Of a stretch of DNA of 15,390 nucleotides, positions 1 through 6,101 are shown one piece after another. The notes under the pieces were generated by a model. The model was given only the letters and a program-made list of their open reading frames with translations. It did no database searches and was not told where the DNA came from. The stretch lies in contig JBKPOW010000201.1 of the NCBI GenBank assembly GCA_046733275.1, positions 1 through 15,390 of the forward strand, given 5' to 3'. Origin of the DNA: VRUE01 sp046733275 (GTDB lineage: Bacteria > Actinomycetota > Thermoleophilia > Solirubrobacterales > 70-9). The translations under genes and the position numbers were made by a program. Positions within the stretch are counted from its first letter, which is position 1. Each line of letters begins with the position of its first letter.

Positions 1-1
1 G

Positions 2-223
2 ATCGGCAGCGAGCGCGGTGGCCGCGTGGTCTCGCGGCTGCGCTTCCGCCGCCAGGGCGGGCAGATGACCGTGCGCCTCTGGCGGCCCGGCCGCTTCCAG
101 CGCATCACCGCCGTCGTGGTCAACGCGGACACCCGGGCCGAGGGCTTCGACGCCAGGCGGCTCGACTGGGACTACTTGACCGACACGGCGCCGTTCCTCG
201 TCCGCGCCCGTCCGTCGCCCTGA
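2..223 (+). CDS. C-terminal end of an unidentified protein (5' truncated)
   Basis: The reading frame is open from the first complete codon of the window to a TGA at 221-223, so about 73 codons of a longer gene are present; the GTG at 26 is an internal codon in an open frame and need not be the start. The visible part alternates short hydrophobic strands with charged turns (RLRFRRQ, MTVRLWRPG, RITAVVVNADT) and ends with a tail after DWDYLTDTAPFLVRA. That pattern suits a beta-sandwich tail, as found at the end of some secreted enzymes, but there is no diagnostic motif and I do not assign a function. Its last 52 bases overlap the end of the acyltransferase gene on the other strand. Confidence 0.55.
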   Translation: MGSERGGRVVSRLRFRRQGGQMTVRLWRPGRFQRITAVVVNADTRAEGFDARRLDWDYLTDTAPFLVRARPSP

Positions 224-1614
224 GCGTCCGGCGCCGCGGGCGCGCTGGCGACGGCTTCGCCGATCGCCCCTTCGAGGTCGAGGCCGAAGCTCTCGAGGTC
301 GGCCATCGCGTCGTAGTCCCCGACCAGGCCGAAGTCGATCTGGCCGTCATAGGACATGATCCCGACGCAGAGCGCCTGCCGCCGGGCGAGCGGGACCAGG
401 GGAAAGATCGAGGTCATCCGGCGCCCCATCAAGTAGAGCGGGAACTGCGGTCCGGGAACGTTGGTGACGACGAGGTTGAAGAAGCGCTGCGCCGGCTGCA
501 GGCGGGCCGCCTGCGAGGCGATCGTCGGCGGGGCGAAGTCGGTCAGCCGGGTGAGCAGCTCGGCGCCGACCGCCTGGCCGGAGCCCTTCAGGTCGCCCAT
601 CGTCTCGGTGACGACTCGCAGGCGCTCGACCGGGTCCCGAGACCAGACTGGCAACGGCGCCATCATCGCCGAGATGCGGTTGCCGAGCGCCCCCCGCTCT
701 TCTTCGGCGCGGACGCTGACCGGCACCATCGCCCGCAGCTCGAGGTCCTCGGTCTCGTGGCCGCGGGCGCGCAGGTAGTTGCCAAGGGCGCCGGCCACGA
801 CCGAGAGGACGACGTCGTTGACCGTGCCGCCGTGGGCGTTCTTGACCCGCTTGAAGTCGGCGAGGTCGGCGCGGACGAAGGCGAGCCGGCGATGGGGGCC
901 GATCTCGACGTTGAAGGGCGTGCTCGGCGCCGCCGCGGCGCCTTCGAGGAAGCGGCCCGTGTCGGCCAGGCCGCGCAGCACCTGACGCGGTCCGCGCAGG
1001 GCGGCGCGCATGCCACGGACGACCTCGCGCGGGCTGGTGGCGCGCTCGCGCCAGGCGTCCTTGAGCAGCTGCAGGTCGGTCGGCTCGGGCCGGGGCGCCC
1101 ACTTCGGCGGCCGCACCGGCGGGTGGTCGGGCTCCTCCTCGAGGTCGAAGAGGACAGTGGTGATGTCGACGCCGGAGATGCCGTCGACGAGGGCGTGGTG
1201 GCTCTTGCCGATCACGGCGAAGCGATCACCCTCGAAGCCCTCGACCAGCCACAGCTCCCAGAGCGGCTTGGTGCGGTCGAGCTGCTGGGAGAAGATCCGC
1301 GAGGCGAGGTTGCGCAGCTGCTCCTCCGAGCCGGGCGCGGGCAGCGCCGTGCGTCGCACGTGGTAGTCGAGGTTGAGGAACGGGTCGTCGACCCAGACCG
1401 GGCGACCCTGGTCGAAGGGGACGGTGCGCAGCTTCTGGCGGAAGCGCGGGACGAGGTGCAGGCGCGACTCGATGTGGTCGCGGAACTCCTCGTGCGTGGG
1501 AGGCGAGCCGTCGAAGAGGATGGTCGAGGCGACGTGCATGTGGGCGCCGCCGCGCTCCATGTGGAGGAACGACGCATCCAGCCCAGTCAGTCGATCTCCG
1601 TTCACGCGGCTCAT
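172..1614 (-). CDS. Wax ester synthase / diacylglycerol acyltransferase (WS/DGAT family)
   Basis: A 480-residue protein that would transfer acyl groups from acyl-CoA to diacylglycerol or long-chain alcohols, making storage triacylglycerol or wax ester at the inner face of the membrane. The N-terminus (GLDASFLHME) is typical. The catalytic HHxxxDG motif is intact as HHALVDG at residues 139-145, preceded by PLWE at 117-120. The C-terminal half carries the family NDVVL block near 266-270 and NVPGPQ at 385-390. The length is close to the usual 450-480. About 20 residues after the conserved domain are low-complexity and overlap the convergent upstream-gene remnant. The ATG at 1614 has no clear ribosome-binding site and lies only 39 bases after the dinB stop, so it may be cotranscribed with dinB. 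Substrate preference cannot be read from the sequence. Confidence 0.93.
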   Translation of the reverse strand: MSRVNGDRLTGLDASFLHMERGGAHMHVASTILFDGSPPTHEEFRDHIESRLHLVPRFRQKLRTVPFDQGRPVWVDDPFLNLDYHVRRTALPAPGSEEQLRNLASRIFSQQLDRTKPLWELWLVEGFEGDRFAVIGKSHHALVDGISGVDITTVLFDLEEEPDHPPVRPPKWAPRPEPTDLQLLKDAWRERATSPREVVRGMRAALRGPRQVLRGLADTGRFLEGAAAAPSTPFNVEIGPHRRLAFVRADLADFKRVKNAHGGTVNDVVLSVVAGALGNYLRARGHETEDLELRAMVPVSVRAEEERGALGNRISAMMAPLPVWSRDPVERLRVVTETMGDLKGSGQAVGAELLTRLTDFAPPTIASQAARLQPAQRFFNLVVTNVPGPQFPLYLMGRRMTSIFPLVPLARRQALCVGIMSYDGQIDFGLVGDYDAMADLESFGLDLEGAIGEAVASAPAAPDAQGDGRARTRNGAVSVK

Positions 1615-1627
1615 CTTCGCACGACGG

Positions 1628-1653
1628 GGCTATCCCGGTATGCCGGGGTAGCC
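1628..1653. repeat. Inverted repeat between dinB and the WS/DGAT gene
   Basis: Arms GGCTATCCCGG (1628-1638) and CCGGGGTAGCC (1643-1653) are complementary over 11 positions except for one T:G pair, around a 4-base loop. The repeat starts directly after the dinB stop codon (1654-1656) and fills most of the 39-base gap to the acyltransferase ATG. It has no T-run on either side. It could be a terminator-like stem, a processing site or an operator. Confidence 0.6.
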
Positions 1654-2733
1654 TCAGCTGACGCCGAGCTGCATCTGGGCCTGCGGGTGCTCCGGTTCAG
1701 CGGAGTCTTCGCTGGTGAAGCCGGCGACTCGGACGCCCAAGAGGCGCACGGGGCGGGTGGGAGAGTAGGCGCGGAGGAGGTCAAGAGCGATGGGGGTGAC
1801 CACCGCTGGATCGTTGGTCGGCTCGTCAAGGGTGTGGGCGCGCGTCACGTTAGTCCAGTCGTCGAGGCGGACCTTGATCCCGATCGTGCGGCCCTCGAGC
1901 TCGCGCGCGCGCAAGCGCCGGCAGAGCTCCTTGGCAAGGGAGGCGATATGGGCAGCCATCTCGCCGTGATCGGCGACGTCGACGTCGAAAGTTGTCTCCG
2001 CCGACTGCGACTTGGTCTCGCGTTCCACCGCGATCGGGGTCTCGTCCTCGAAGCCCGCGCGGGCGTGCAGCCAGCGGCCGCTGCGCGGGCCGAAGGCCCG
2101 CTCGAGAGCGTCGGGGTCGTAGGCGCGCAGCTCGGCCAGCGTGCGGATGCCCATCCGTTCCAGCTTGGCGACGGTCTTGGGTCCGATGCCGGGGACGAGC
2201 CCGGGCGGGTGGGAGGCGAAGCGCTCCAGCGCCTCCTCACGGGAGAGGACGACGAGGCCGGCGGGCTTGCCCAGCTCGCTCGTGATCTTCGCCAGCAGCC
2301 GGTTCTCGGAAATCCCTATCGAGCAGGTGAGGCCGGTGTCCTCGCGGATCTCGGTGGCGATCCGACGCATCGTCGCCTTCGGCGCGAAGAGGCCGCTGAG
2401 GTCGACGTAAGCCTCATCGAGGCCAACCACTTCGACCGTCTCGGCGTTGGCGCGCAGGATGTTCATCACCTGCCCGGAGGCCTCTCGATAGGCGGTGAAG
2501 TCCGGCGGCAGGTAGACCGCGTTCGGCAGCCGCCGCCGCGCGATCGCCGCCGGCATCGCCGAGTGGATCCCGGCCAGCTTGCGCGCCTCGTAGCTCGCCG
2601 TGGTGACCACCGCCCGCGGCCCCGACCCACAGACCACCACCGGCTTCCCCTTCAGCTCCGGCCGCCTGCGCAGCTCGACCGACGCGTAGAAGGCGTCCAT
2701 GTCGAGATGAGCGATTGTCCGTCGGTCCTCCAC
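1654..2733 (-). CDS. dinB: DNA polymerase IV (Y-family translesion polymerase)
   Basis: This polymerase copies past damaged template bases. Read from GTG 2733 the protein has 359 residues. Metal-binding acids are in HLDMDAFYASVE (about residues 9-20) and in GLDEAYVD (D106, E107), where Gly replaces the usual Ser. SENRLLAKITSELGKPAG is the conserved palm/thumb segment. VPGIGPKTVAKLERMG near 180-195 is the helix-hairpin-helix. The little-finger domain follows. The last residues, QMQLGV, match the QxxLxL type of sliding-clamp-binding peptide at the end of E. coli DinB. An upstream ATG at 2778 gives 15 extra residues that the family lacks; GTG 2733 has a TACGAT box 8 nt upstream and leaves room for the divergent promoter. 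No LexA-type GAAC-N4-GTTC box was seen nearby. Confidence 0.95.
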   Translation of the reverse strand: MEDRRTIAHLDMDAFYASVELRRRPELKGKPVVVCGSGPRAVVTTASYEARKLAGIHSAMPAAIARRRLPNAVYLPPDFTAYREASGQVMNILRANAETVEVVGLDEAYVDLSGLFAPKATMRRIATEIREDTGLTCSIGISENRLLAKITSELGKPAGLVVLSREEALERFASHPPGLVPGIGPKTVAKLERMGIRTLAELRAYDPDALERAFGPRSGRWLHARAGFEDETPIAVERETKSQSAETTFDVDVADHGEMAAHIASLAKELCRRLRARELEGRTIGIKVRLDDWTNVTRAHTLDEPTNDPAVVTPIALDLLRAYSPTRPVRLLGVRVAGFTSEDSAEPEHPQAQMQLGVS

Positions 2734-2741
2734 CTGGATCG

Positions 2742-2747
2742 ATCGTA
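2742..2747 (-). promoter_or_regulatory. Candidate -10 box (TACGAT) for dinB, leaderless start
   Basis: On the minus strand TACGAT ends 8 nt before GTG 2733, so transcription would begin at or next to the start codon. It overlaps the GATCGATC palindrome at 2737-2744. No good -35 is seen. This supports GTG 2733 over ATG 2778. Confidence 0.4.
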
Positions 2748-2795
2748 GGACCCGAGCGGGACGGCACAAGCCGTTCATCGGGGTGGCTCGTTGGG

Positions 2796-2801
2796 TAGGG
2801 T
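2796..2801 (+). promoter_or_regulatory. Candidate -10 box (TAGGGT) for the cupin gene, leaderless start
   Basis: TAGGGT ends 6 nt before ATG 2808, which places the predicted transcription start on the A of the ATG. There is no Shine-Dalgarno sequence before this start. No clear -35 element is visible. Confidence 0.4.
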
Positions 2802-2807
2802 CAGCCT

Positions 2808-3224
2808 ATGGCCGACGTTACCCACGCCAAGGTCGATGAGATCGAGGCAATCGACGGGTTCTTCGAGGGGATCAAGTTCCACAAAGCCGCCGCCGGCCTC
2901 GAGGTCAGCGCCTTCGGTCTCTCGATCATCGACCTGGCGCCGGGGGCCGAGGACTACCCCGAGCACGATCACTGGGAGGAGGGGATAGGGGGCCAGATGT
3001 TCGCCAAACGCCCCCAGCAGCTCGGCCAGGAGGAGGTCTACGTAGCCTTGAAGGGCTCGGGCACGCTCGAAGCCGACGGCGAGCGGTACCCGCTCGACAG
3101 CGAGCACCTCGCCCGGGTCGGCCCCGAGGTCAAGCGCAAGGTCACGCCAGGGCCGGAAGGCCTCCGCCTCATGGTCGTAGGCGCCACCTCGGGGGAGCCC
3201 TACGACGCCGGCGGCAGGTTGTAG
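2808..3224 (+). CDS. Cupin-domain protein of unknown substrate
   Basis: A 138-residue cytosolic protein with no signal peptide or membrane segment. A cupin beta-barrel is suggested by HDH at residues 53-55, a Glu pair at 75-76 (QEEVYVALKGSGTL) and a second part around VGPEVKRKVTPGPEGLRL that provides the later strands. The gap between the HxH and the Glu is longer than in the basic cupin motif because of an inserted GGQMFAKRPQQ segment. Small single-domain cupins bind a metal and may be enzymes, binding proteins or sensors, and nothing here decides between them. The gene is divergent from dinB and its stop lies only 6 bases from the stop of the convergent deaminase. It probably forms its own transcript. 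Confidence 0.8.
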   Translation: MADVTHAKVDEIEAIDGFFEGIKFHKAAAGLEVSAFGLSIIDLAPGAEDYPEHDHWEEGIGGQMFAKRPQQLGQEEVYVALKGSGTLEADGERYPLDSEHLARVGPEVKRKVTPGPEGLRLMVVGATSGEPYDAGGRL

Positions 3225-3230
3225 ACGCAC

Positions 3231-4241
3231 CTAGCCAGCTGCCTCGTCGCCTCCGCCTGCGATCCGAGCCCAGTCGTAGTTATCACCTCGTCGGCGCAGG
3301 TCCTCGCGGGTGCTGTCGTCGCAGAGCGCTCCTGCCACCCCGGCCTCATAGAACCGGCGGGCCGATAGCCCGAGCCCAGTAGCGGCTTTGTACTCGGCGC
3401 CGAGATCGGTGTCGAACATCGCCGGATCGTCTGTCGAGAGCGAACAGCACACGCCCGCATCAACGAGCTGCGGAAGGGGGTGCTCCCCAAGCGAGCGCAC
3501 CACGCCAGTACGCAAGTTGGAGATCGGACAGACATCGAGCACGGTCCCCCGTCCGGCCAGCTCCCGCACCATCGCCGGGTCGTCCACGGCACGGATACCG
3601 TGGCGAATGCGATCTGCGCCCAATGCCTCCAATGCGCCCAGGATGGACGATGTGCCCGCGACCTCGCCGGCGTGGGGAGCGGAGGCGACCCCCCCTGCGC
3701 GGGCGAGCGCAAAGGCGTCCGCATAGGGCTCGGGAGGAAACTCGGCCTCCAGCCCGCCGAGACCGATCCCGACTACACCTCGATCGCGAAACTTGACCGC
3801 GTAGCGGGCGGTGGCTTCCGCAGTCTCCATTGGAAGGCCGCGAGAGATGTCGGGGGTGAGGCGAACCTCGACTCCGTACAGCTCACGAGCCTCCTGGGCT
3901 CCGTCGCAATAGCCCTCGAAGGTCTCCTCCCAGGAGACGCCGCGTGTGGCGGGCTCTGCGGGCGCGAAGATTCCCTCGATATATATGGCGCCGTGGCCAG
4001 CAGCCTCCTGCGCGTAGTCGACAACGACCTGCCGGAAATCGCTGGCCGTCCGCAGGGCCCCTGTGGTCATCACCCAGACCTCAATGAAATGGGCGAAGTC
4101 ACGGAATCGATACAGCTCGGTCAGCCCCTCGACAGTCTCGGCGGGGAGCCTAACGTCGTTGCGGCGGGCTATCTCGAGTAGCGTCGAGGGCCGGACGGTG
4201 CCCTCGAGGTGAACGTGTAGCTCGATCTTCGGGTATGGCAA
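3231..4241 (-). CDS. add: Adenosine deaminase family hydrolase
   Basis: A 336-residue zinc hydrolase that deaminates adenosine or a related aminopurine nucleoside. Family motifs are all present in the numbering from TTG 4241: HVHLEG (zinc His 9 and 11), HAGE at 190-193, RIRHG at 211-215, and STDDP at 269-273 with the zinc Asp. TTG 4241 was chosen as the start because it is preceded by AAGGAG with a 6-nt spacer and gives PYPKIELHVHLEG, the usual short N-terminus. A GTG at 4289 would add 16 unlikely residues and overlap the upstream gene. It follows the O-methyltransferase by 34 bases and is probably cotranscribed with it. Relatives in actinobacteria include aminodeoxyfutalosine deaminase of the menaquinone pathway and 5'-deoxyadenosine-type deaminases, so the exact substrate is open. 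Confidence 0.9.
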   Translation of the reverse strand: MPYPKIELHVHLEGTVRPSTLLEIARRNDVRLPAETVEGLTELYRFRDFAHFIEVWVMTTGALRTASDFRQVVVDYAQEAAGHGAIYIEGIFAPAEPATRGVSWEETFEGYCDGAQEARELYGVEVRLTPDISRGLPMETAEATARYAVKFRDRGVVGIGLGGLEAEFPPEPYADAFALARAGGVASAPHAGEVAGTSSILGALEALGADRIRHGIRAVDDPAMVRELAGRGTVLDVCPISNLRTGVVRSLGEHPLPQLVDAGVCCSLSTDDPAMFDTDLGAEYKAATGLGLSARRFYEAGVAGALCDDSTREDLRRRGDNYDWARIAGGGDEAAG

Positions 4242-4247
4242 GGCACG

Positions 4248-4253
4248 CTCCTT
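4248..4253 (-). promoter_or_regulatory. Ribosome-binding site AAGGAG that fixes the deaminase start at TTG 4241
   Basis: On the minus strand AAGGAG is followed by CGTGCC and then TTG. This is the best Shine-Dalgarno match in the minus-strand half of the window, and it selects a TTG start. Confidence 0.75.
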
Positions 4254-4275
4254 CGCTGAGATCGAAGGGTCCAAA

Positions 4276-4965
4276 TTACGGACCCACACCGGTCGCCCGG
4301 ACGGTCAGCTCGATTCCGGCGTCAAGCGGGAGCGTGATCGAGAAATTTCCGCCAGCCAGCCTTCGAACGTAACCCTGATAAGCCTCAAGATCAGGATCAT
4401 CCTTGCCGAGGTCGGCAATGATGAGCGCATGGGGGGCTAGGTGTGCTTCAAGTAGCGCGAGAACTGAAACGTATTGGTCATTGCGGCCGTCCAGCACGAG
4501 GATGTCGACCGGGCCCGGAATTGAATTCAAGGTCTCAAGCGCATCACCAATCCGGATCTCGACAAGATCATCGAGACCCGCGTCCTTGAGATTACGCTCG
4601 GTCGTCTCGGCCTTGCCGGGAAGAATCTCCGTGGTTATTAGCGACCCGTCACCCAAATCCCGAATAGCGGCTGCCAGATAGATCGTCGATATCCCGTGTG
4701 AGGCTCCGAACTCAACGATCGATCTCGCACGCCGCGCGGTGGCAAGCAGGTAGTAAAGGCGACCCACCTCCGGCGTGATGGCCAGCGGTGCGTTCCCATA
4801 GAGCTCGTATCGCTGCGGGGGATGAAGACGGACGCCAAGCTCCGCCTCCCTTGCTTCTACGCGTCGCCTGGCTTCGTCGTCCTCAATGCCTGCCTGGGTA
4901 TGCAGCCGATCAAGCGCGGCAGCGACCCGGTTGGAGTCGAGCGTGGTAGTCACCGGCGCGCCCAT
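4276..4965 (-). CDS. Class I SAM-dependent O-methyltransferase-like protein
   Basis: A 229-residue cytosolic protein from ATG 4965. The Rossmann fold is clear: motif I is VEFGASHGISTIYL near 84-97, the acidic end of strand 2 is TTEILPGKAE with E113, and VDILVLDGRNDQY near 153-165 carries the Asp usual in the catechol-O-methyltransferase-like group. A helical N-terminal part of about 75 residues (many Glu/Arg/Ala) precedes the fold, also typical of that group. An AGGTGG 5 nt before ATG 4965 is a modest ribosome-binding site; GTG 4974 is a less likely alternative. The 34-base gap to the deaminase suggests an operon. The middle of the gene is about 55% GC (66 of 120 bases at 4441-4560), well below most neighbours, so transfer is possible. 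The substrate is unknown. Confidence 0.8.
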   Translation of the reverse strand: MGAPVTTTLDSNRVAAALDRLHTQAGIEDDEARRRVEAREAELGVRLHPPQRYELYGNAPLAITPEVGRLYYLLATARRARSIVEFGASHGISTIYLAAAIRDLGDGSLITTEILPGKAETTERNLKDAGLDDLVEIRIGDALETLNSIPGPVDILVLDGRNDQYVSVLALLEAHLAPHALIIADLGKDDPDLEAYQGYVRRLAGGNFSITLPLDAGIELTVRATGVGP

Positions 4966-4975
4966 CCTAACCACC

Positions 4976-4981
4976 TAGAAT
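4976..4981 (+). promoter_or_regulatory. Candidate -10 box (TAGAAT), leaderless start at GTG 4990
   Basis: TAGAAT, one base from the TATAAT consensus, ends 8 nt before GTG 4990. The start has no ribosome-binding site. The box lies inside the 24-base gap between the divergent methyltransferase ATG and this GTG, so the two promoters must overlap. Confidence 0.45.
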
Positions 4982-4989
4982 CTGGGCGA

Positions 4990-5268
4990 GTGGCGTCACC
5001 CGAAGCGAAGAACCTGGAGGCGATCTCCAGGGCAATCGACCAGCACAACCAGAACTGCCCGTTCCCGGCGGCGGAGGTGCGGATGAACCCGTTCGAGGTC
5101 GAACGGCTGGGCTGGGAGGAGATCCGCGGCCTGCCGGTCGTGCCCGACTCGGCAATCGGCACCGGCCGCTTCCGCATCGTCTGCTCGCGCGAACTAGACG
5201 ATGCCAGCCTCGAGGAGACCGAGGCGATCGGCCGCCCCCTCGAGACCGCCGCCCCCGCGAACAACTGA
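4990..5268 (+). CDS. Small protein of unknown function (92 aa)
   Basis: The frame is open from 4822, but the part before 4990 is antisense to the methyltransferase and not protein-like, so GTG 4990 is taken as the start. The protein is hydrophilic, has a single-domain look and no signal or membrane segment. It starts with a helix (EAISRAIDQHNQ), then NCPFPAAEVRMNPFEVERL, then a strand-rich stretch (GLPVVPDSAIGTGRFRIVC), then an acidic/Ala tail. Two cysteines are present, in QNCPFP and RIVCSR. MNPFE and VVPD resemble conserved blocks in small actinobacterial proteins, but I cannot name a family. It converges on ccdA with an 18-base gap containing a palindrome. Real gene: fairly sure; function: unknown. 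Confidence 0.75.
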   Translation: MASPEAKNLEAISRAIDQHNQNCPFPAAEVRMNPFEVERLGWEEIRGLPVVPDSAIGTGRFRIVCSRELDDASLEETEAIGRPLETAAPANN

Positions 5269-5275
5269 CCACGCC

Positions 5276-5290
5276 CTGAGGGACCCTCAG
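5276..5290. terminator. 15-base palindrome at a convergent gene junction, possible short bidirectional terminator
   Basis: CTGAGGG-A-CCCTCAG is perfect over 7 bases per arm with one central base. It fills the gap between the stop of the 92-aa protein (5268) and the stop of ccdA, and includes the ccdA stop triplet. As RNA it would fold to a 6-bp stem with a 3-nt loop. There is no T-run, so calling it a terminator is an inference from position and symmetry. Confidence 0.35.
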
Positions 5291-6048
5291 ACCTCGTTCC
5301 AGAAGTCGAGGCCTATTTCGCTCAACAGCCTCTGGGCCTCGATGTTGAGCTGGGTGAGCTGGTCGGTCCAGATCAGGATGCCCATCGCGATCAGGATCAG
5401 GCCGCCGGTGGCCACGATCAGCTGATAGTGGCGCTTGACCACGGCGAAGGCGGTGGTCATGCGGGAAAAGGCCACGGCGGTGAGGAGGAAGGGGATCGCC
5501 AGCCCGGCCGAGTAGACGGCGAGGAGGAGGGCGCCGCGGCCGCTCGATTCGGTCAACGAGGCGGCGGAGAGGATCGCCCCGAGGGTGGGGCCGATGCAGG
5601 GGGTCCAGGCGATCGCGAAGGCGGCGCCGGCGACGATCGGACCGCCCTTGCCTGCGCGGTCGAGCAGCGCTTCTACGTGCCACTCGCGGTTCAGCCGGAC
5701 GACGAAGAGGGAGGCGACGAAGAAGACGCCCATGGCGATGATCAGCGCCGCCGCGACCTTGTCGAGCACCTGCCGGTTGTCCTGCAGGAAGACGCCGATC
5801 TGGGTTGCGCCCAATCCGAGGGCGATGAAGATCGCCGAGAAGCTGGCGACGAAGAGCAAGCTCGGGCCCAGCACGCGGCGCCAGCCCGCGCTGTCGAGCT
5901 CGGCGGCGGAGACGCCGCTGACCGCCGAGAGGTAGCCGGGGACGAGCGGCAGCACGCAGGGCGAGAGGAAGGAGACGACGCCCGCCGCCAGCGCGGCGAA
6001 GATTCCCACCCCGGCGGCCGGGTCGGTGCTGATCTCGGCGAGGATCAC
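5287..6048 (-). CDS. ccdA: CcdA-type cytochrome c biogenesis / thiol-disulfide transporter
   Basis: A 253-residue polytopic membrane protein that carries electrons from cytoplasmic thioredoxin to thiol proteins outside the membrane, supporting cytochrome c assembly or disulfide reduction. Hydrophobic segments can be seen near residues 12-36, 60-88, 95-118, 138-162, 175-197 and 208-230. The two redox cysteines of the family are present: SPCVLPLVPGY (C31) and TPCIGPTLGA (C151). The length matches CcdA. GTG 6048 is preferred; a TTG at 6084 would add 12 residues and use up the promoter space of the divergent flavoprotein. A TACCCT box ends 9 nt before GTG 6048. No ResA, CcmG or Ccs gene is beside it, so its partner is elsewhere or is the DsbA-like protein 4 kb away. 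Confidence 0.9.
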   Translation of the reverse strand: MILAEISTDPAAGVGIFAALAAGVVSFLSPCVLPLVPGYLSAVSGVSAAELDSAGWRRVLGPSLLFVASFSAIFIALGLGATQIGVFLQDNRQVLDKVAAALIIAMGVFFVASLFVVRLNREWHVEALLDRAGKGGPIVAGAAFAIAWTPCIGPTLGAILSAASLTESSGRGALLLAVYSAGLAIPFLLTAVAFSRMTTAFAVVKRHYQLIVATGGLILIAMGILIWTDQLTQLNIEAQRLLSEIGLDFWNEV

Positions 6049-6064
6049 GTCCCCTGCAGGGTAC
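6049..6064. promoter_or_regulatory. Imperfect 16-base palindrome in the ccdA / flavoprotein divergent promoter
   Basis: GTCCCCTGCAGGGTAC is symmetrical at 7 of 8 base pairs with a perfect CCCTGCAGGG core at 6052-6061. It lies directly next to the ccdA GTG, and its right half contains the candidate ccdA -10 box (TACCCT on the minus strand, 6058-6063). A protein bound here would block ccdA transcription and could affect the flavoprotein gene. No regulator gene is adjacent. Confidence 0.4.
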
Positions 6065-6101
6065 TTGCGCCGCGGTGCGGCCAAGGGGGAGGATGGCGCA
6101 C

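Noticed and set aside
757..2748. A 663-codon plus-strand open frame across the WS/DGAT and dinB genes
   Set aside because: It is antisense to two well-supported genes, reads as Val/Gly/Asp/Arg-rich text with no domain, and is a known by-product of high-GC codon bias.
2734..2807. SOS (LexA) box in the dinB promoter
   Set aside because: No GAAC-N4-GTTC-like element is present; only a short GATCGATC palindrome is seen, which is too common in such DNA to call.
4822..4989. Longer N-terminus for the 92-residue protein
   Set aside because: This part is antisense to the methyltransferase start and lacks protein-like composition; GTG 4990 has a -10 box at the right distance.
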